A DNA stretch of 64,000 nt from an uncultured Oscillospiraceae bacterium. GTDB lineage: Bacteria; Bacillota; Clostridia; Oscillospirales; Ruminococcaceae. The stretch spans positions 61,144 to 125,143 of the forward strand of contig UQMF01000007.1 in assembly GCA_900542145.1 (NCBI GenBank). Reading direction: 5' to 3'. A program made the position numbers and the translations under genes. The notes beneath the pieces were generated by a model that saw nothing but the letters and a program-made list of their open reading frames with translations, was not told where the DNA came from and ran no database searches. Position 1 is the stretch's first letter, and each line of letters opens with the position of its first letter. Below, one piece after another: positions 1 to 8,803 of the stretch.

Positions 1-281
1 CCACCTCCACCTTCGGTTACGGCGGCCCTGTAAACATCATGTATATCGTTGACGAGAACGGCACCATCGCCAAGTTCAAGGTACTGTCCCACAACGAAAC
101 GGAGTACTACGGCGATGTCGTATCCCAGAGCGCTTACACCGGCGGCTATCCCGGTCAGGTACTCGGCAGCATCAGCGATGATGTCCTCGTGGTATCCGGC
201 TGCACCTTCACAACAAACGCTGTAAAGACCGCCGCCGCAGACGTGACCGCAGCATTCGACGCAGTAAAGGAGGCTCAGTGA
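1..281 (+). CDS. rnfG: RnfG, electron transport complex subunit G (3' part only)
   Basis: This is the C-terminal end of RnfG, the periplasm-facing FMN subunit of the Rnf complex, which couples ferredoxin:NAD+ electron flow to ion export at the membrane. The reading frame is already open at the window edge (first full codon at position 3), so the gene begins upstream. The flavinylation motif is visible as SGCTFTTNAV; in the family this is roughly SGATxT, with FMN bound covalently to Thr through ApbE. Here Cys stands in place of the usual Ala. The stop is followed after one base by rnfE, so it is in one operon with rnfE-A-B. Identity rests on the motif plus the order G-E-A-B seen in clostridial rnf operons. 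Confidence 0.88.
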   Translation, partial: TSTFGYGGPVNIMYIVDENGTIAKFKVLSHNETEYYGDVVSQSAYTGGYPGQVLGSISDDVLVVSGCTFTTNAVKTAAADVTAAFDAVKEAQ

Positions 282-282
282 T

Positions 283-978
283 ATGGAGAAACAGAGCAAG
301 CTTTCCATTATGTTAAAGGGCTTCATCAAGGAAAACCCTGTATTCGTGCTGGTTCTCGGAACCTGCCCGACCCTCGCCGTCACCGACTCGGTATCCCGTG
401 CGCTCAGCATGGGTATTGCGGCGGCAATAGTTCTCATCTGCTCCAACATGGCGATCTCCGCGCTCCGCAAGGTTATTCCCGACAAGGTGCGCATTCCTGC
501 TTACATCGTCATAATCGCGGGCTTCGTTACGATTATCCAGATGCTGATGAACGCATACCTGCCCGACCTGTTCACGGCGCTCGGCACTTATCTCGCGCTC
601 ATCGTGGTAAACTGTATAATCCTCGGCAGAGCCGAAATGTTCGCAAGCAAGCACACCGTTGTTGAGTCCGCCCTCGACGGAATCGGCATGGGCGGCGGAT
701 TCACGCTTGCGCTGTTCTGCATGGGTACCGTCCGTGAAGTACTCGGCTCCGGCAGCTTCCTCGGATTCAAGATCCCGTTCATGCAGGACTACTGCATTCC
801 GTTCTTCACCCAGGCGGCAGGCGGATTCTTCGTGTTCGGCGTACTCATCGCCGTTGTCAACAAGATCACCAAGGGAAAGGCTATCAGCAAGAAGGAATTC
901 GGCTGCGCAAACTGCCCCTCCCGTGCCGCATGCGCTGAGAACCCAGAAAACATCAGTACAGCAAAGGAGGCGAAGTAA
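283..978 (+). CDS. rnfE: RnfE, electron transport complex membrane subunit E
   Basis: This 231-residue polytopic membrane protein is one of the paired inner-membrane subunits RnfA/RnfE that carry the transmembrane Fe-S centre of the Rnf complex. About six hydrophobic segments are visible, along with the family signatures NPVFVLVLGTCPTLAVT near the N-terminus and GMGGGFTLAL in the middle. The soluble C-terminal tail has a Cys-rich stretch (CANCPSRAAC, about residues 208-217) that is not needed for the family call. The start ATG lies after an AAGGAGG-like site inside the end of rnfG. The tight spacing to rnfA (3 bases) indicates a single polycistronic mRNA. Confidence 0.93.
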   Translation: MEKQSKLSIMLKGFIKENPVFVLVLGTCPTLAVTDSVSRALSMGIAAAIVLICSNMAISALRKVIPDKVRIPAYIVIIAGFVTIIQMLMNAYLPDLFTALGTYLALIVVNCIILGRAEMFASKHTVVESALDGIGMGGGFTLALFCMGTVREVLGSGSFLGFKIPFMQDYCIPFFTQAAGGFFVFGVLIAVVNKITKGKAISKKEFGCANCPSRAACAENPENISTAKEAK

Positions 979-981
979 TAC

Positions 982-1581
982 ATGGATACCATCAAGGCAC
1001 TTCTCGTGATCCTCATGTCCAGCGTACTTGTCAACAACTACGTTCTTAACAAGTTCCTGGGTATCTGCCCGTTCCTCGGAGTTTCCAAGAAGCTCGACCA
1101 GGCTGCCGGCATGGGTACCGCCGTTACTTTCGTTATGCTGGTGGCTACCGCAGTCACATGGCCTATCCAGACCTTCGTACTGGATAAGCTCGGACTGGGT
1201 TATCTCCAGACCATCGTGTTCATTCTTGTTATCGCAACGCTGGTTCAGTTCGTTGAGATAATCCTCAAGAAGTACATTCCGGCGCTCCACAAGTCGCTGG
1301 GCGTTTACCTTCCGCTCATCACCACAAACTGCGCTGTCCTCGGCGTTACCATCAACAATATCAAGGACGGCTACGGCTTCCTCGAGTCCATGGTAAGCTC
1401 CCTGGGCTGCGGTCTTGGCTTCCTGCTGGCTATGGTCCTGTTCGCAGGAGTACGCTCCAGACTTGACAGCGCTAATATTCCCGAGAGCTTCAAGGGGCTT
1501 CCTGTGACCCTCGCCGCTGCGTCCATCGTTTCCATGAGCTTCATGGGATTCGCCGGCGTAGTCGACAAGCTGTTTGCGTAA
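982..1581 (+). CDS. rnfA: RnfA, electron transport complex membrane subunit A
   Basis: This 199-residue subunit is homologous to RnfE and forms the inverted-topology partner in the membrane core of the Rnf complex. The signature NNYVLNKFLGICPFLGVSKK is seen near residues 18-37, and TTNCAVLGV near residue 113 contains the second conserved Cys that is thought to help ligate the membrane Fe-S cluster. Six hydrophobic helices fit the family length of about 190-200 residues. It starts four codons after the rnfE stop region with a GGAGG site within the rnfE end and is followed by rnfB after 12 bases. Confidence 0.94.
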   Translation: MDTIKALLVILMSSVLVNNYVLNKFLGICPFLGVSKKLDQAAGMGTAVTFVMLVATAVTWPIQTFVLDKLGLGYLQTIVFILVIATLVQFVEIILKKYIPALHKSLGVYLPLITTNCAVLGVTINNIKDGYGFLESMVSSLGCGLGFLLAMVLFAGVRSRLDSANIPESFKGLPVTLAAASIVSMSFMGFAGVVDKLFA

Positions 1582-1593
1582 GGAGGCTGCAAA

Positions 1594-2415
1594 ATGAACG
1601 ATTCTTTATTATCAGCAATCCTTGTTGCGGTCGGAGTACTGGTCGCTATCGGACTTATCTGCGCGCTCATTCTGGTCATCGCCGCAAAATTCTTCGCGGT
1701 GAAGGTCGATGAGAAGGAGCAGAATATCCGCGCCTGCCTGCCGGGCGCAAACTGCGGCGCCTGCGGATTCACCGGCTGCGACGGCTACGCCAAGGCGCTT
1801 GCGGAGGGTTCCGCGGCTGCCAACCTGTGCGTACCCGGCGGAGCCTCCACAGCGAAGCAGCTCGGCGAAGTCCTCGGCGTTTCCGTCGAGGCGGCTGAGA
1901 GAATGGTGGCATTCGTGCACTGCTCCGGCACCTGCGAGAATACCACCCGTAAGTACGACTACAAGGGAATCCCCACCTGCGCCGGAGCGAAGCTATTCTA
2001 CGGCGGCGACGGAGCATGCTCCTCCGGCTGTCTTGGGTACGGCGACTGCGCAAAGGTATGCCCCAGCAACGCAATCTACAACAATAACGGCGTTGCCTGC
2101 GTTGACCCCGAGAAATGCACCGGCTGCGGACTATGCACAAAGGCATGTCCGAACTTCGTCATCCGCCTCGTTCCCACAACTGCCACCGCAGTAGTTGCGT
2201 GCAGCAACAAGGACAAGGGCGCGGCAGCCGTCAAGGAATGCAAGGCTTCCTGCATAGGCTGCAAGAAGTGCGAGAATATCTGCCCTGCCGACGCAATAAA
2301 GGTTGAGGACAACTTCGCGCACATAGACTACACCAAGTGCGTACACTGCAACGCATGCATCGAAACCTGCCCCAGACACGCCATAAAGAGCGTGGAATTC
2401 AGTCAGGCTCAGTAA
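1594..2415 (+). CDS. rnfB: RnfB, electron transport complex Fe-S subunit B
   Basis: RnfB (273 residues) is the entry point for electrons from reduced ferredoxin. One N-terminal membrane helix (about residues 7-30) is followed by the 4Fe-4S domain with CLPGANCGACGFTGC near residues 48-62. After it come several ferredoxin-type clusters: CLGYGDCAKVCP, CTGCGLCTKACP, CIGCKKCENICP and CVHCNACIETCP. The many cluster motifs match the long clostridial form rather than the shorter proteobacterial one. The start is supported by AAGGAGG at about 1580-1586. It is the last rnf gene; a 54-base gap precedes the NusG-II gene. Confidence 0.94.
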   Translation: MNDSLLSAILVAVGVLVAIGLICALILVIAAKFFAVKVDEKEQNIRACLPGANCGACGFTGCDGYAKALAEGSAAANLCVPGGASTAKQLGEVLGVSVEAAERMVAFVHCSGTCENTTRKYDYKGIPTCAGAKLFYGGDGACSSGCLGYGDCAKVCPSNAIYNNNGVACVDPEKCTGCGLCTKACPNFVIRLVPTTATAVVACSNKDKGAAAVKECKASCIGCKKCENICPADAIKVEDNFAHIDYTKCVHCNACIETCPRHAIKSVEFSQAQ

Positions 2416-2469
2416 TAGACATCATGGGGAGTGCAGGCGCATTCCCCATAATGGTATGATTCAGGAGAA

Positions 2470-2856
2470 ATGTCAGGCATGAAGCCAATGGATAAAAAAC
2501 ACAGAAACGATATTATTCTCATAGCGGTACTTCTCGTGGTCGCCGGTGCAGCTTTCGGATTGATCCAGCTGAACAAGAAGAGCGGCGGCTACGCAGTGGT
2601 GGTCCAGGACGGAAAGGAAACGGCGGTGTATCCCCTGAACGAGGACGCAAGCGTCACAATTACTTCTCCGACCGGATTCAACACACTGGTTATAAAGGAC
2701 GGAAAAGCCGATGTGACCGACGCAGACTGCCCTGACAGAATATGCGTGAACCAGCACAGCATAAGCTACGATGGCGAAACGATAGTGTGTCTTCCAAACA
2801 AGCTTGTGGTAAAGATAGTATCCGACGCCGAATCTGACGTTGACATCATCGCATAG
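2470..2856 (+). CDS. NusG domain II-containing protein
   Basis: This short protein has one N-terminal membrane anchor (about residues 12-32) and an extracytoplasmic NusG-II-like domain. The domain carries the pair CPDRICVNQ and a later Cys in TIVCLPNKLVV. Proteins of this type commonly follow rnf operons in Clostridia; their exact role is not established. The start is uncertain. ATG at 2470 lies only 2 bases after AGGAG, while in-frame ATGs at 2479 and 2488 leave 11 or 20 bases, so 2479 is a real alternative. Eight bases separate it from the next gene, so both belong to one transcript. Confidence 0.82.
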   Translation: MSGMKPMDKKHRNDIILIAVLLVVAGAAFGLIQLNKKSGGYAVVVQDGKETAVYPLNEDASVTITSPTGFNTLVIKDGKADVTDADCPDRICVNQHSISYDGETIVCLPNKLVVKIVSDAESDVDIIA

Positions 2857-2864
2857 GAGGACAA

Positions 2865-3365
2865 ATGAAGATCAGACCGAAATCCATAGCGCTGCTGGGG
2901 ATCTGCGCCGCGATCGCCATGGTGCTTTCCTATGTTGAGAGTCTTATCCCGGTGTCGTTCGCCGTCCCGGGAATCAAGCTGGGACTCGCGAACATCGCGG
3001 TGATATTCGCGCTGTACAAGCTTGGCGCGAAAGAAGCCGTCGCGGTTTCCCTGGTAAGGATAGCCTGGATGGCAATACTTTTCGGGAACGTAATGACCCT
3101 GGCGTACAGCGTTGCCGGCGCAATACTCAGCCTTACCGCAATGATACTGCTGAAGCGCTCGGAGCGATTCTCCACGGTCGGCGTGAGCGTTGTCGGAGGA
3201 ATCCTCCACAACGTCGGGCAGATACTCGTTGCAATGCTCATAATGGAAACAGCGCAGATAATATACTACCTCCCGGTACTCTGCGTCAGCGGAATTGCCG
3301 CCGGCGTGGCAATAGGAGTGGTTTCCGCGATACTGGTGAAGCGCGTGCCCGTGACGAAGGACTGA
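2865..3365 (+). CDS. Gx transporter family protein (HepPPS_I-like membrane protein)
   Basis: This 166-residue membrane protein has about five or six hydrophobic helices. The stretch IPVSFAVPGIKLGLANI is typical of the Gx transporter/heptaprenyl diphosphate synthase component I family, which resembles the substrate-binding S components of ECF transporters. The substrate is unknown. It follows the NusG-II gene by eight bases with an AGGAGG site at 2856-2861, and it is the last gene before a strong terminator. The pairing NusG-II plus Gx transporter behind rnf genes recurs in Clostridia, so a link to flavin or quinone supply for Rnf is possible but is only inference. Confidence 0.82.
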   Translation: MKIRPKSIALLGICAAIAMVLSYVESLIPVSFAVPGIKLGLANIAVIFALYKLGAKEAVAVSLVRIAWMAILFGNVMTLAYSVAGAILSLTAMILLKRSERFSTVGVSVVGGILHNVGQILVAMLIMETAQIIYYLPVLCVSGIAAGVAIGVVSAILVKRVPVTKD

Positions 3366-3370
3366 ACAAC

Positions 3371-3406
3371 GAATCCCCTGAAATTCAATTTCAGGGGATT
3401 CTTTTT
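3371..3406 (+). terminator. Rho-independent terminator of the rnf operon
   Basis: Fifteen-base perfect inverted repeat (3371-3385 with 3387-3401) followed by CTTTTT. The T-run overlaps the stop codon of the convergent fbp gene. Confidence 0.93.
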
Positions 3407-5336
3407 ATCTTCCGCTTTCCTTTATTTCGCCGGAGCGGTAGGCTCTTAGCAATTCGCGCAGGTCGTTTATCTGCTCCAGCAGCTCCGCGCCCTTGTCCGT
3501 GTCGGAAATATTCGCGCGGCGGTCGAGCCTTTCCACCAGGTGTATTTCCGGGGTATGCTCGCTTTCGCCGGCGATGAATTGCCTGTGCTCCGCCAGATTC
3601 AGGCTGTGGGAATCGTATATCAGCGTGTATCCGGCAATTCCGGTCGCCTTCTGGTACGCCTTGGAGATTCCTCCGTCGATAACGAACAGCCTGCCGCCTG
3701 CCTTGACGGGCTTCTCGCCGTTCTTTATCTTCACGGGGACATGCCCGTTGATTATGTGCCCTCTCTCCGGGTCAAGCCCGAACATCTCCAGTATCCTACC
3801 GCAGACCTCCGCCTGCTCCGAATAGTGGTAGTAGGCGTTGTAGTTCTCTTTCTGAAGCTCCTTGTCCGCCAGGAAATAACGCTCGAAAAACGCCATCTTG
3901 TCCTTGCCGTACAAGGGAGATCGCGCGCCGCTCCAGAGATACCACATGTAGTCGGCGGCGTAGTCCTTCTCAGCGCCCGGCTGCATGAAATACGCACGGT
4001 TCGCTATCTCGTCCAGCTTGTCGAGCAAAGCTTTGCCGGAGTAGTCCGCCCCTGCGATGGTCACGCTCTGAAGCTGCCCCTCCTCGTCAAGCGGAATACA
4101 CCCATGAAACAACAGGTTCCCGTTCATTGCCTTGTACATCGAGCCCTTTGAATACAGGAACCGTATGTGGGAATTAAGCCGTTCGCTGTGCATGAACGAA
4201 TTCTCAAGCACCGACATCAGTTCGTTTTCCGCGTCCGTGAGCGCAAGAGGGTCGTCACGGCTTACCGTCGGGAAATTACTGTCGAGCAATTCGTATTCTC
4301 TGCCGTCTATCGTCACCGTTCCGCGGTCGAAATCCACCATGCGGAATATGTCGCGCTTATCCATGCCCCACTCCGGGTGGCGCTCAATGAGCTGCCCCTC
4401 CAGCTTGAGCTGAATCACAGTTATCGCCTTGTGCATTTTCGCGACAAGCTTCGTATCCACCGGGTCGTAGATGTTGTCATCCAGGGTCTGCGGCATAAAC
4501 AGCGCGCACTCATCGTCCTTGTAGTTCTCCCCGGCGAACACCGCCAGCGCCCTTAGATTCAGTCCGTATCCGTCCTCCAGCACGTCGAAGTTGTTATACC
4601 GCATGGAAATACGGATCACGTTCGCTATCAGCGCGCGGTTTCCGGAGGCTGCGCCCATCCAGGAGATGTCGTGATTCCCCCACTGGATATCGACATCGTG
4701 CATTTTCATCAGCTCGTCCAGGATTATATCGGCTCTCGGTCCCCGGTCGAAAATATCGCCTATTATATGCAGCTTGTCGATGGCAAGCGACTGTATCAGC
4801 TCGCAGAGGGATTTGATGAACCGGTCCGCTATCCCCGTATCTAGTATGGTGGAAATGATCTCGTCGTAGTAGTACTCCTTCACCACGTCGTCAGTCACGT
4901 TCAGCAGCTCGTCGAGAATATACACCATGTCCCGGGGAATACGCTTGCGCACCCGGGAGCGCGTGTATTTCGCCGACACTGCCTCGCAGACCAGTATCAG
5001 CCTGTAAATAGTCAGCCTGCGCCACTCGTCGGTAAGTCCGCCGCTGATACGCAGATTCTTCAGCTGCTTGTCGGGATAGTAGATGAGATATGCCAGCGCT
5101 TCGCGCTCCGCCCCGGAAACCGATTTCCCGAGGGTTATGTCTATCTTGTTCTTTATCATTCCGGAAGCGCTCTTCAGCATATGCAGAAACGCTTCGTACT
5201 CGCCGTGGATATCGCTGAAAAAGTACTCCGTCCCCTTAGGAAGGCTGCGTATCGCAGACAGATTCACGATCTCGCTCACCGCGCTGTCTATCGTCGGGAA
5301 TTCCTTGGCAAGGAGCGTCAGGTATTTCTTGTCCAT
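3405..5336 (-). CDS. fbp: Fructose-1,6-bisphosphatase, class III
   Basis: This protein of 643 residues converts fructose 1,6-bisphosphate to fructose 6-phosphate in gluconeogenesis. Class III enzymes are the Firmicutes type, metal-dependent with a calcineurin-like phosphoesterase fold. Seen are FFSDIHGEYEAF (metal site), HIIGDIFDRGPRAD, WGNHDISWMGAA and GHVPVKIKNGEKP, in the family order. The open frame extends upstream to 5489, but the conserved sequence begins at MDKKYLTLLAKEFPTI. ATG at 5336 also has a GGGGGTAAG site just upstream, so that start is used. It ends inside the T-run of the rnf terminator, showing convergent transcription. Confidence 0.95.
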   Translation of the reverse strand: MDKKYLTLLAKEFPTIDSAVSEIVNLSAIRSLPKGTEYFFSDIHGEYEAFLHMLKSASGMIKNKIDITLGKSVSGAEREALAYLIYYPDKQLKNLRISGGLTDEWRRLTIYRLILVCEAVSAKYTRSRVRKRIPRDMVYILDELLNVTDDVVKEYYYDEIISTILDTGIADRFIKSLCELIQSLAIDKLHIIGDIFDRGPRADIILDELMKMHDVDIQWGNHDISWMGAASGNRALIANVIRISMRYNNFDVLEDGYGLNLRALAVFAGENYKDDECALFMPQTLDDNIYDPVDTKLVAKMHKAITVIQLKLEGQLIERHPEWGMDKRDIFRMVDFDRGTVTIDGREYELLDSNFPTVSRDDPLALTDAENELMSVLENSFMHSERLNSHIRFLYSKGSMYKAMNGNLLFHGCIPLDEEGQLQSVTIAGADYSGKALLDKLDEIANRAYFMQPGAEKDYAADYMWYLWSGARSPLYGKDKMAFFERYFLADKELQKENYNAYYHYSEQAEVCGRILEMFGLDPERGHIINGHVPVKIKNGEKPVKAGGRLFVIDGGISKAYQKATGIAGYTLIYDSHSLNLAEHRQFIAGESEHTPEIHLVERLDRRANISDTDKGAELLEQINDLRELLRAYRSGEIKESGR

Positions 5337-5492
5337 ACTACTTACCCCCAGAAGATATTGATCATGCGTTTTCCGATATGCACGGAATTCACCAGAGGTG
5401 AACGTATGTGCAAGGCATTTTATTATATCACATATTATATCACAAAAGGTCTCATATTTCAACCACCCTGCCGGGTCTGCTCCGGTCATTTA

Positions 5493-6155
5493 TCAGGAAA
5501 ACAACGATTCGCCCCTGGAGGTCATCAGATAGCACAGCATGTTATAATGCCCCAGGAACGTGTCCTTGACCTTTCTGCTCACCGGATAGGCGTGATACAT
5601 TCCAATGCCGACTTCCAGCTCGACCTCTGCTCCGGCGTCCTCCATTCGGGAAACCAGTTCGTCGCACATCGCGTACAGCACCTCGGAATCCGCGAAGCAG
5701 ACATACGCATGCTCCAGCCCGTCATATATCCCGCGCTGCGGATAGAGCATGTAGTCCGGCTGCTCCTTTCCGTTGGTTATCAGGTCACGGTAAGTGTCGA
5801 GCGTGCCGACGGACTGGATTATGTCGCTCTTCTCAAGCTGCTCCGCAAGCGCCCTCTCCTCCGGGGTGCGAATGCACATCTCCGGGGAGGCGACATACAG
5901 CAGCTCCGGCATTGGAACTCCCTCCGCCATCACATTAATGTGGGATACGAGCGCCAGCGCGAGATTCCCCCCGGAGGAACAGCCGGCGACCGCCACATTC
6001 CCCGTGCCGTATTCCACGGAAATGTGCTTATAGGCTTCGTATACAATTTTAACCGCGTCGCTGATCGAACAGTTAATGCAGGGGGGATAATACGGAATCA
6101 CCACATCTCTGCCGGTTTTCAGCGCCAGTTCCTCGAACAGCCTGTTTTTCCCTTT
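5493..6155 (-). pseudogene. Alpha/beta hydrolase (HSL-type), 5'-truncated remnant
   Basis: The readable frame encodes the C-terminal two thirds of an alpha/beta hydrolase_3 type esterase. The nucleophile elbow GCSSG, an Asp in FADSEVLY and a His in MYHAYP form a complete Ser-Asp-His triad. Upstream of the nominal GTG start (6104) the same frame keeps matching the family (LALKTGRDVVIPYYP) until an in-frame TGA at 6156-6158. The HGGG oxyanion-hole segment and everything before it are missing. The 280 bases further upstream (6159-6442) hold no recognisable coding sequence. It looks like a decaying gene whose 5' end was deleted; a short functional protein from the GTG cannot be excluded. Confidence 0.7.
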
Positions 6156-6400
6156 TCAAACCGGTTTTTAGAGGTTCCCATAACACAGATCAATCCAAAA
6201 TGCAACAAAAAAACATCTAAAAACGGAACCACCAGTTTCTGTTGCCGACATTGCACTGACTCTGCGCGACCACGCAACGACCTTCGCAATGCGCTCGTCG
6301 AACGCCGCTTGTCACCAGCAATTACACATATTCAGCGGTAACATTCGCCAAAGATTCCGCACAAATTCAGCAACAGCAACAAAACCACAGACATTATACT

Positions 6401-6428
6401 AAAAGGGGCAGCATGTCTGCCGCTCCCC
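6401..6428 (-). terminator. Terminator after the HhH protein gene
   Basis: On the minus strand GGCAG-N5-CTGCC lies inside a G/C-rich block and is followed by CCTTTT. It sits 15-40 bases after the stop of the leftward gene at 6443. Confidence 0.6.
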
Positions 6429-6442
6429 CGTAGTATGCAGGA

Positions 6443-6679
6443 TCAGCTGTTGACGTACTCCTTGATAACTTCCATTATCTCGTTAAGTCTGCTCTCGCCA
6501 ATCCCCTTTATTTCGCCGATCCTTCCGCGGAGTTCGTCCAGGTCAAGGGACGTTCCGTTGGAGCTTTCCTCGGCGTTTTTGTAGATCTGCCCGACAAAAC
6601 GCTGCATCTGCTCGCGGTTGAATCCCTTTATCTGCTTGTAGGTTTCTCGGGATAATGTGTAAATGTTCTGTTCTGACAT
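6443..6679 (-). CDS. Small helix-hairpin-helix protein
   Basis: This 78-residue protein is not assigned to a named family. The C-terminal part LRGRIGEIKGIGESRLNEIM resembles a helix-hairpin-helix DNA-binding element (GIG turn). The N-terminal part is helical and charged, and there is no signal peptide or membrane segment. It stands alone between a hydrolase remnant and the lipoprotein operon, with a clear GAGGTAA-type site upstream and its own terminator downstream, so it appears to be expressed. A role in binding DNA is inferred only from the HhH-like motif. Confidence 0.65.
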   Translation of the reverse strand: MSEQNIYTLSRETYKQIKGFNREQMQRFVGQIYKNAEESSNGTSLDLDELRGRIGEIKGIGESRLNEIMEVIKEYVNS

Positions 6680-6768
6680 GGGTTTACCTCTTTCTGAAAT
6701 AGTGAACAGATTAGATTATATCACATTTCCGGACAGAATGCAACTATTATTTCATGTATATAATTGAC

Positions 6769-6811
6769 AAAAGCCCCCTTTGCGGATCATTATTTCCGCA
6801 GAGGAGGCTTT
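6769..6811 (-). terminator. Terminator of the sigma-anti-sigma-lipoprotein operon
   Basis: Long stem on the minus strand pairing AAAGCCTCCTCTGCGGA with TCCGCAAAGGGGGCTTT, ending in TTTT. It lies 10 bases after the DHHW gene stop. Confidence 0.85.
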
Positions 6812-6821
6812 CTCGCCGGTT

Positions 6822-7817
6822 TCACTTGATAATGGTGCTGTTATTGATCACCAGCGTGCTGTACAGAAACAGTATATCCTGCCCGTGGAATTCAACGAAT
6901 CTGCCCAGCAGTTCCGGCATGAGATAGCGTATATCCACCAGCGTGATTTTGGCGTATCCCTCTGCCAGGAGCGGCGCAAGGCTGCTCGCGAAGGAATCGC
7001 GGAATATCACCAGCTCCCTGTCCGTGGAAGCGTTCGGATTTTCGATGGTGAGCAGGGATTTCGCCCCGGAAAGGAATATCTCATACGGGTCGTCGCCGGA
7101 GGCAAGCTCCAGGTTATACACGTCGGAATAGCTGTTGGTTTCCGCGTCGAATACGCGGCATTCCGCAAGCATGTCGTTATCCAGATATGTGAGCGAATCC
7201 GGCTCGACGCTGATGTCAGACTGACGGCAGTGTACGCCGTAAAACGGCACGTCAAGCGTGGTCTGCGTGTATTCCTGGGAAACCGCGACTCCCATCGCGG
7301 AAGCGATACGCTCAGCCACGTCGGTTATCTTCTCCTGCCTCCAGTGGGTGTCGGTGCGGTAGTAGTCAGTCAGCTCCAGCAGCGGATATATGTCGATGTA
7401 TTCCGCGTAATCCATCTTGTTCACAAGCCGGGAAGTCAGCTCTGAATAGTCTATCGACGGATACCCGTTCTGCTCGGCAAGGAAGTAATTCTTGTCCGGA
7501 ATCACGCTGACGAATATGTTCTCGCAGTTATCCCTGAGATACTGCTCGTAGACGTATTCAAACCGCTTCGCCGCGTATTCCACCGACTTCTCGTCCAGGG
7601 GATAATTCAGCTTTGCGGCGTAACCGTCCACGACGTAAACTCCGCTTTCATCGGCAGCCGACACCTCCGAATCCGTTGAGGCTTCGGAGGAACTTACTGT
7701 GGTCGTGGTCGCCGGGGACTCGTCGGTAAGGTAACTGGAACTGCTTTCCGGTGCCGCGCATCCGCTGAAAATCACGGCAGACAGCAGGGCGGCGGCTAAT
7801 CTGGTCTTTTTCATCAC
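6822..7817 (-). CDS. DHHW-family lipoprotein
   Basis: This secreted lipoprotein of 331 residues has the signal peptide ending in the lipobox FSGC and a Ser/Thr-rich linker (about residues 20-58). The globular part carries the family hallmark TDTHW and the later block IFRDSFASSLAPLL. DHHW proteins are SGNH/AlgX-like enzymes that usually work with a membrane MBOAT acyltransferase in O-acetylation of envelope polysaccharides; no MBOAT gene is in the window. Its start overlaps the stop of the DUF4358-like gene (ATGA), so translation is probably coupled. Either of two adjacent ATGs (7817, 7814) may be used. Confidence 0.82.
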   Translation of the reverse strand: MMKKTRLAAALLSAVIFSGCAAPESSSSYLTDESPATTTTVSSSEASTDSEVSAADESGVYVVDGYAAKLNYPLDEKSVEYAAKRFEYVYEQYLRDNCENIFVSVIPDKNYFLAEQNGYPSIDYSELTSRLVNKMDYAEYIDIYPLLELTDYYRTDTHWRQEKITDVAERIASAMGVAVSQEYTQTTLDVPFYGVHCRQSDISVEPDSLTYLDNDMLAECRVFDAETNSYSDVYNLELASGDDPYEIFLSGAKSLLTIENPNASTDRELVIFRDSFASSLAPLLAEGYAKITLVDIRYLMPELLGRFVEFHGQDILFLYSTLVINNSTIIK

Positions 7818-8776
7818 TCTATATTCTCTTCAAAAACTATTGTGGTAAAGGGATATGCTTCGGACATGTGCTTTACATAGGAATCGATCAGATCCTCCAG
7901 ACCGTATGCGCACACTATGTAGTCGCCGACCTCCGCCACGATGAACTTGTCCGGGAATCCGCACATCCACCTTATCGATGCTATATTATCCCTGATGGAC
8001 TTGCACAGCGCCGCCGTGTCGGTACCCTCAACGACGTGGTATGCCCCGGTGGAGAAGGTGTTGGTGTTCATCATGTGTATCATTGACGCCGCGCTGTCTA
8101 TCTTTCCAACCTCGGAAGCCGGGAATCCGGTCAGGCGGTCAAGCTCATCTGGATTGTCCAGGCTGAACGGACCTGCACCATCGACTACATCGCCGCTGCT
8201 GAAGTCGCCGCCTGCGACCGGGAATTTCTCATCCTCGCTGAACAGCGCCCAGGCGGAATTTATCAGTTCCGACGGACTGGAGATCTTTACTTCGGCAGGC
8301 TCCTCCGGCTCGGGAGTTTTCGTGGTATCCGCAGGCTTGGTGGTCGTCGGCTTGGTAGACGCAGGCTTTGTAGCTGCCGGTTTGGTAGTCGCAGGCTTGG
8401 TGGTTGAAGGCTTGGTGGTCGCAGGCTTGGTATCCTCTGGCTTGCTGGTTTCAGGGGCGCTGGTTTCGGGTGCGGTCGTTTCCGGTGCACTGGTTTCTGG
8501 AATGCTCGTTTCAGGCTCGGCGGTTTCCGGCGCACCCGTTGTCGGCTCGGTCGTCATGGGTGAGCTGGATTCCTGAGTGTCGGGTTCCGGCTCGGAGGAT
8601 CCGGGATTGGTGTCAGATTCCCCGGTCTGTGCGCCCTCCGTCGAAGATGTCGCCGCGGATTCAGCAGTGGACGTGGTATCCTCAGTGGAGATGCTGTCGG
8701 TACTGTTGTTTCCGTTACAGCCGGCAAGCGCCAGCACCATAAATGCTGCAATAAGAACTGATGTGAACTTTTTCAT
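7814..8776 (-). CDS. Thr/Pro-rich lipoprotein with DUF4358-like domain
   Basis: This lipoprotein of 320 residues has the lipobox LAGC, then about 140 residues of Ser/Thr/Pro/Glu repeats (PETSAPETTAPETS, later TTKPATTKPA) that would form an extended, probably wall-spanning stalk. The globular C-terminus (about residues 165-320) resembles DUF4358, a domain commonly encoded beside DHHW genes in Clostridia. It lies 27 bases behind the anti-sigma gene and overlaps the DHHW gene by four bases. The DNA repeat coding for the stalk may vary in length between strains. Function is unknown; a structural partner of the DHHW protein is inferred from the pairing. Confidence 0.78.
   Translation of the reverse strand: MKKFTSVLIAAFMVLALAGCNGNNSTDSISTEDTTSTAESAATSSTEGAQTGESDTNPGSSEPEPDTQESSSPMTTEPTTGAPETAEPETSIPETSAPETTAPETSAPETSKPEDTKPATTKPSTTKPATTKPAATKPASTKPTTTKPADTTKTPEPEEPAEVKISSPSELINSAWALFSEDEKFPVAGGDFSSGDVVDGAGPFSLDNPDELDRLTGFPASEVGKIDSAASMIHMMNTNTFSTGAYHVVEGTDTAALCKSIRDNIASIRWMCGFPDKFIVAEVGDYIVCAYGLEDLIDSYVKHMSEAYPFTTIVFEENIE
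8304..8560 (-). repeat. In-frame tandem repeats coding a Pro/Thr stalk
   Basis: Degenerate 12-18-base units encoding TTKPA, TKPS, APETS and similar pieces inside the DUF4358-like lipoprotein gene. The translation is low complexity and surface-exposed in type. Confidence 0.75.
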
Positions 8777-8803
8777 AAATTCCTCCGTTATTTGAGTTTG
8801 ATA

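Noticed and set aside
313..1290. Long leftward open frame opposite rnfE and rnfA
   Set aside because: It mirrors the codon pattern of the true genes on the other strand, is rich in His/Glu/Arg/Gly shadow sequence and has no ribosome site. Similar antisense frames across the window were dismissed for the same reason.
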